DNA of 64,000 nucleotides, taken from NCBI RefSeq assembly GCF_001592935.1, contig NZ_LRDB01000045.1, forward strand, positions 1-64,000. Direction: 5' to 3'. Shown here piece after piece: positions 62,457 to 64,000 of this stretch (its first letter is position 1; every line of letters begins with the position of its first letter). The DNA comes from Roseivirga echinicomitans. Its GTDB lineage: Bacteria; Bacteroidota; Bacteroidia; Cytophagales; Cyclobacteriaceae. Under the pieces are notes generated by a model that worked only from the letters and a program-made list of their open reading frames with translations, was not told the DNA's origin and searched no databases. Both the position numbers and the translations under genes were made by a program.

Positions 62457-64000
62457 TTAAAATTCGGCATTTGCCAATTCGGGCTCCAACCATTTGCCAT
62501 CTTCGCGTATGATCTCAATCAATTCGTCTACGGCTTTTTCGGAGGCTACTCCCCTTTTCATTACTTCCTGGCCTTTGTACAAGGTAATCTTTCCTTTGCC
62601 CGAACCCACATAACCGTAATCTGCATCGGCCATTTCACCTGGGCCGTTTACGATACAACCCATGATTCCGATTTTCACTCCTTTCAAATGATCGGTGCGT
62701 TTACGGATCATGGCCGTGGTTTCTTGTAAGTCGAACAATGTTCTTCCACAAGACGGACAAGAAATATATTCGGTTTTGGTCATTCGCGTACGAGCCGCTT
62801 GAAGGATACCAAAGCCGGTTTCATTCTTCAACTTTAAATCTGCCAGTTGGGTTTCCTTATCGGACTGTTTATCTACCTGAAGCATAACGCCATCTCCAAA
62901 TCCATCGACTAACAGACCACCAAAATCTGTTGAAGCATGAATCAAAAACTCCTCGGCATCAGTTACGGTGTAGTTTCTAGACACGATGACCGGAACCGAT
63001 AATTTCCTTTTTACCAATTCAAAAAAGAAACGCCTCAAAGCAGGCATGGCATGTTCATTCTCAGTTTCGAGAATTACCACCAAGTTAGAAGCCTCCAACA
63101 CCGACATTACATCCTCTGACAATTCATCGGCTTTTAGCTTTATGAAATTGAGTTGATCATCAGCGTTTTCTGCTTCGGCCAACTGATCGAAAGTAAAAAC
63201 GGGGTAACGATTCGCTTTATCTTCCAAGTCATTCCATTGCGGGTAATCGACCAGCTCTTTCAAGCCATTCGGCAACATAAAATCGATCGCATTATTGCCC
63301 GAGTAAACGTAATCTGCACCTTGATCATTCATTCGCCATTTATCGGGTTCTGGCAAATAGAAGTGTCCAACGTTCTTTAAATCTTTAATGGTAATTTCTT
63401 CAAACTGACTCAAGTCAGCAATGACGCGTGGCACATTAGAAGCGCCAATATTTACTACTTCTCTCGACTGACGTTTGTGATACAAGAATGGATCAATCGG
63501 ATTTTCATCAATCTCAGCAATGGTTTTGTGTTCATGTCGGTTATGATAACGATCGACAAGCTTTTGCGCCACAGGAGCTTCGAATTCTGGTTCCTCTGTC
63601 AAGGAAACACGGACAGTATCTCCTAATCCATCTTCCAGCAAAGTACCAATCCCCACTGCGGATTTGATTCGGCCGTCTTCGGCTTCACCTGCTTCGGTTA
63701 CACCCAAATGCAACGGATAAGGTTTTAGACCTTCTTCATCTAATTTCTGCACCAGCAAACGATAGGCCTCTACCATCACTTGTGTGTTACTCGACTTCAT
63801 AGAAAGCACAATATTATAGTACTCCAAGTCTTCGCAAATACGCAAAAACTCAAGTGCCGATTCCACCATACCCAAAGCGGTATCGCCATAGCGGCTCATG
63901 ATTCTATCCGAAAGCGAACCGTGATTAGTCCCAATCCGCATGGCAGTTCCATGTGCTTTACAAATCTCTACTAAAGGCGTAAAGCGCACCCGAACTCTGT
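62457..64000 (-). CDS. ispG: (E)-4-hydroxy-3-methylbut-2-enyl-diphosphate synthase, partial (3' part)
   Basis: Step 6 of the MEP isoprenoid pathway, an iron-sulfur enzyme. This is the long, plant-like form (with a large insertion between the TIM barrel and the C-terminal domain) usual in Bacteroidota. The window cuts its N-terminus: the frame is open to the edge, and GTG at 63987 is not the true start (RVRFTPLVEIC continues upstream). Cluster ligands: Cys in CPSCGRTLFDL and IGIMGCIVNGPGE. GTNHGSLSDRIMSRYGDT and LHLGVTEAGEAEDG are TIM-barrel motifs. Confidence 0.95.
   Translation of the reverse strand, partial: RVRVRFTPLVEICKAHGTAMRIGTNHGSLSDRIMSRYGDTALGMVESALEFLRICEDLEYYNIVLSMKSSNTQVMVEAYRLLVQKLDEEGLKPYPLHLGVTEAGEAEDGRIKSAVGIGTLLEDGLGDTVRVSLTEEPEFEAPVAQKLVDRYHNRHEHKTIAEIDENPIDPFLYHKRQSREVVNIGASNVPRVIADLSQFEEITIKDLKNVGHFYLPEPDKWRMNDQGADYVYSGNNAIDFMLPNGLKELVDYPQWNDLEDKANRYPVFTFDQLAEAENADDQLNFIKLKADELSEDVMSVLEASNLVVILETENEHAMPALRRFFFELVKRKLSVPVIVSRNYTVTDAEEFLIHASTDFGGLLVDGFGDGVMLQVDKQSDKETQLADLKLKNETGFGILQAARTRMTKTEYISCPSCGRTLFDLQETTAMIRKRTDHLKGVKIGIMGCIVNGPGEMADADYGYVGSGKGKITLYKGQEVMKRGVASEKAVDELIEIIREDGKWLEPELANAEF

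Overview
The window looks like a chromosomal segment of a marine-type member of the Bacteroidota, probably order Cytophagales (Roseivirga/Fulvivirga-like). This is inferred from gene content and control signals: the long plant-type IspG, a six-S1-domain RpsA with a charged tail, DUF4221 and SUMF-like lipoproteins, GlxA/AraC regulators, almost no Shine-Dalgarno sequences, and several promoters with the Bacteroidota pattern TTG-N19-21-TAnnTTTG. The DNA is moderately AT-rich and densely coded on both strands. No CRISPR array, prophage, rRNA operon or replication origin was seen.

Layout. 1-2.4 kb: tRNA-Cys and rpsA with a terminator and a structured leader. 2.4-5.9 kb: a tight leftward operon tsaD, coiled-coil protein, FlK-like thioesterase, smpB, NlpC/P60 hydrolase, HNH nuclease. 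Its first gene abuts a rightward tamB-like gene by one base. 10.5-20.6 kb: photolyase, a sigma-54 response regulator, an orphan receiver lacking its phospho-acceptor Asp, a secreted S9 peptidase paired with gamma-glutamyltransferase, a serine hydrolase and a frameshifted secreted-protein gene. 20.6-22.3 kb: a decayed accessory patch with an IS3-type transposase tail, an unknown secreted protein, a TPR-like remnant and palindromic repeats. 22.3-34.3 kb: a TMEM175-type channel overlapping a cyclase/TolB-like/TPR/AraC fusion, an oxidoreductase, an LRR-like protein, a GlxA regulator, a run of small proteins (AHSA1, DUF4287, three VOC proteins, DoxX, DHFR-like, NTF2-like), a HipA-like kinase overlapping DUF3037, a thioesterase and an acetyltransferase. 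34.3-35.5 kb: a gene-free mosaic of palindromic repeats, then a ParD/ParE pair.

35.7-56.9 kb: methyltransferase, HEFAH membrane protein, several surface or secreted lipoproteins (DUF4221, FG-GAP, SUMF-like, Kelch-like, YceI, M16 peptidase, beta-propeller), cysteine hydrolase, histone-deacetylase-like enzyme, gamma carbonic anhydrase, PabB-like enzyme, CoA-transferase and an outer-membrane protein. 57-61.8 kb: a leftward histidine operon hisG-hisD-hisC-hisB, preceded by a promoter and a 22-codon His-rich leader peptide gene, and split between hisC and hisB by a 169-bp inverted-repeat element. 61.8-64 kb: a MmcQ/YjbR protein, a small membrane protein and the 3' part of ispG, cut by the window edge.

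The most striking finding is the his leader peptide (61696-61764, minus strand), with His at positions 6, 14, 16, 17, 19 and 20. It points to ribosome-mediated control of histidine synthesis. No classic terminator with a U-run is evident behind it, so the mechanism may differ from the enterobacterial one.
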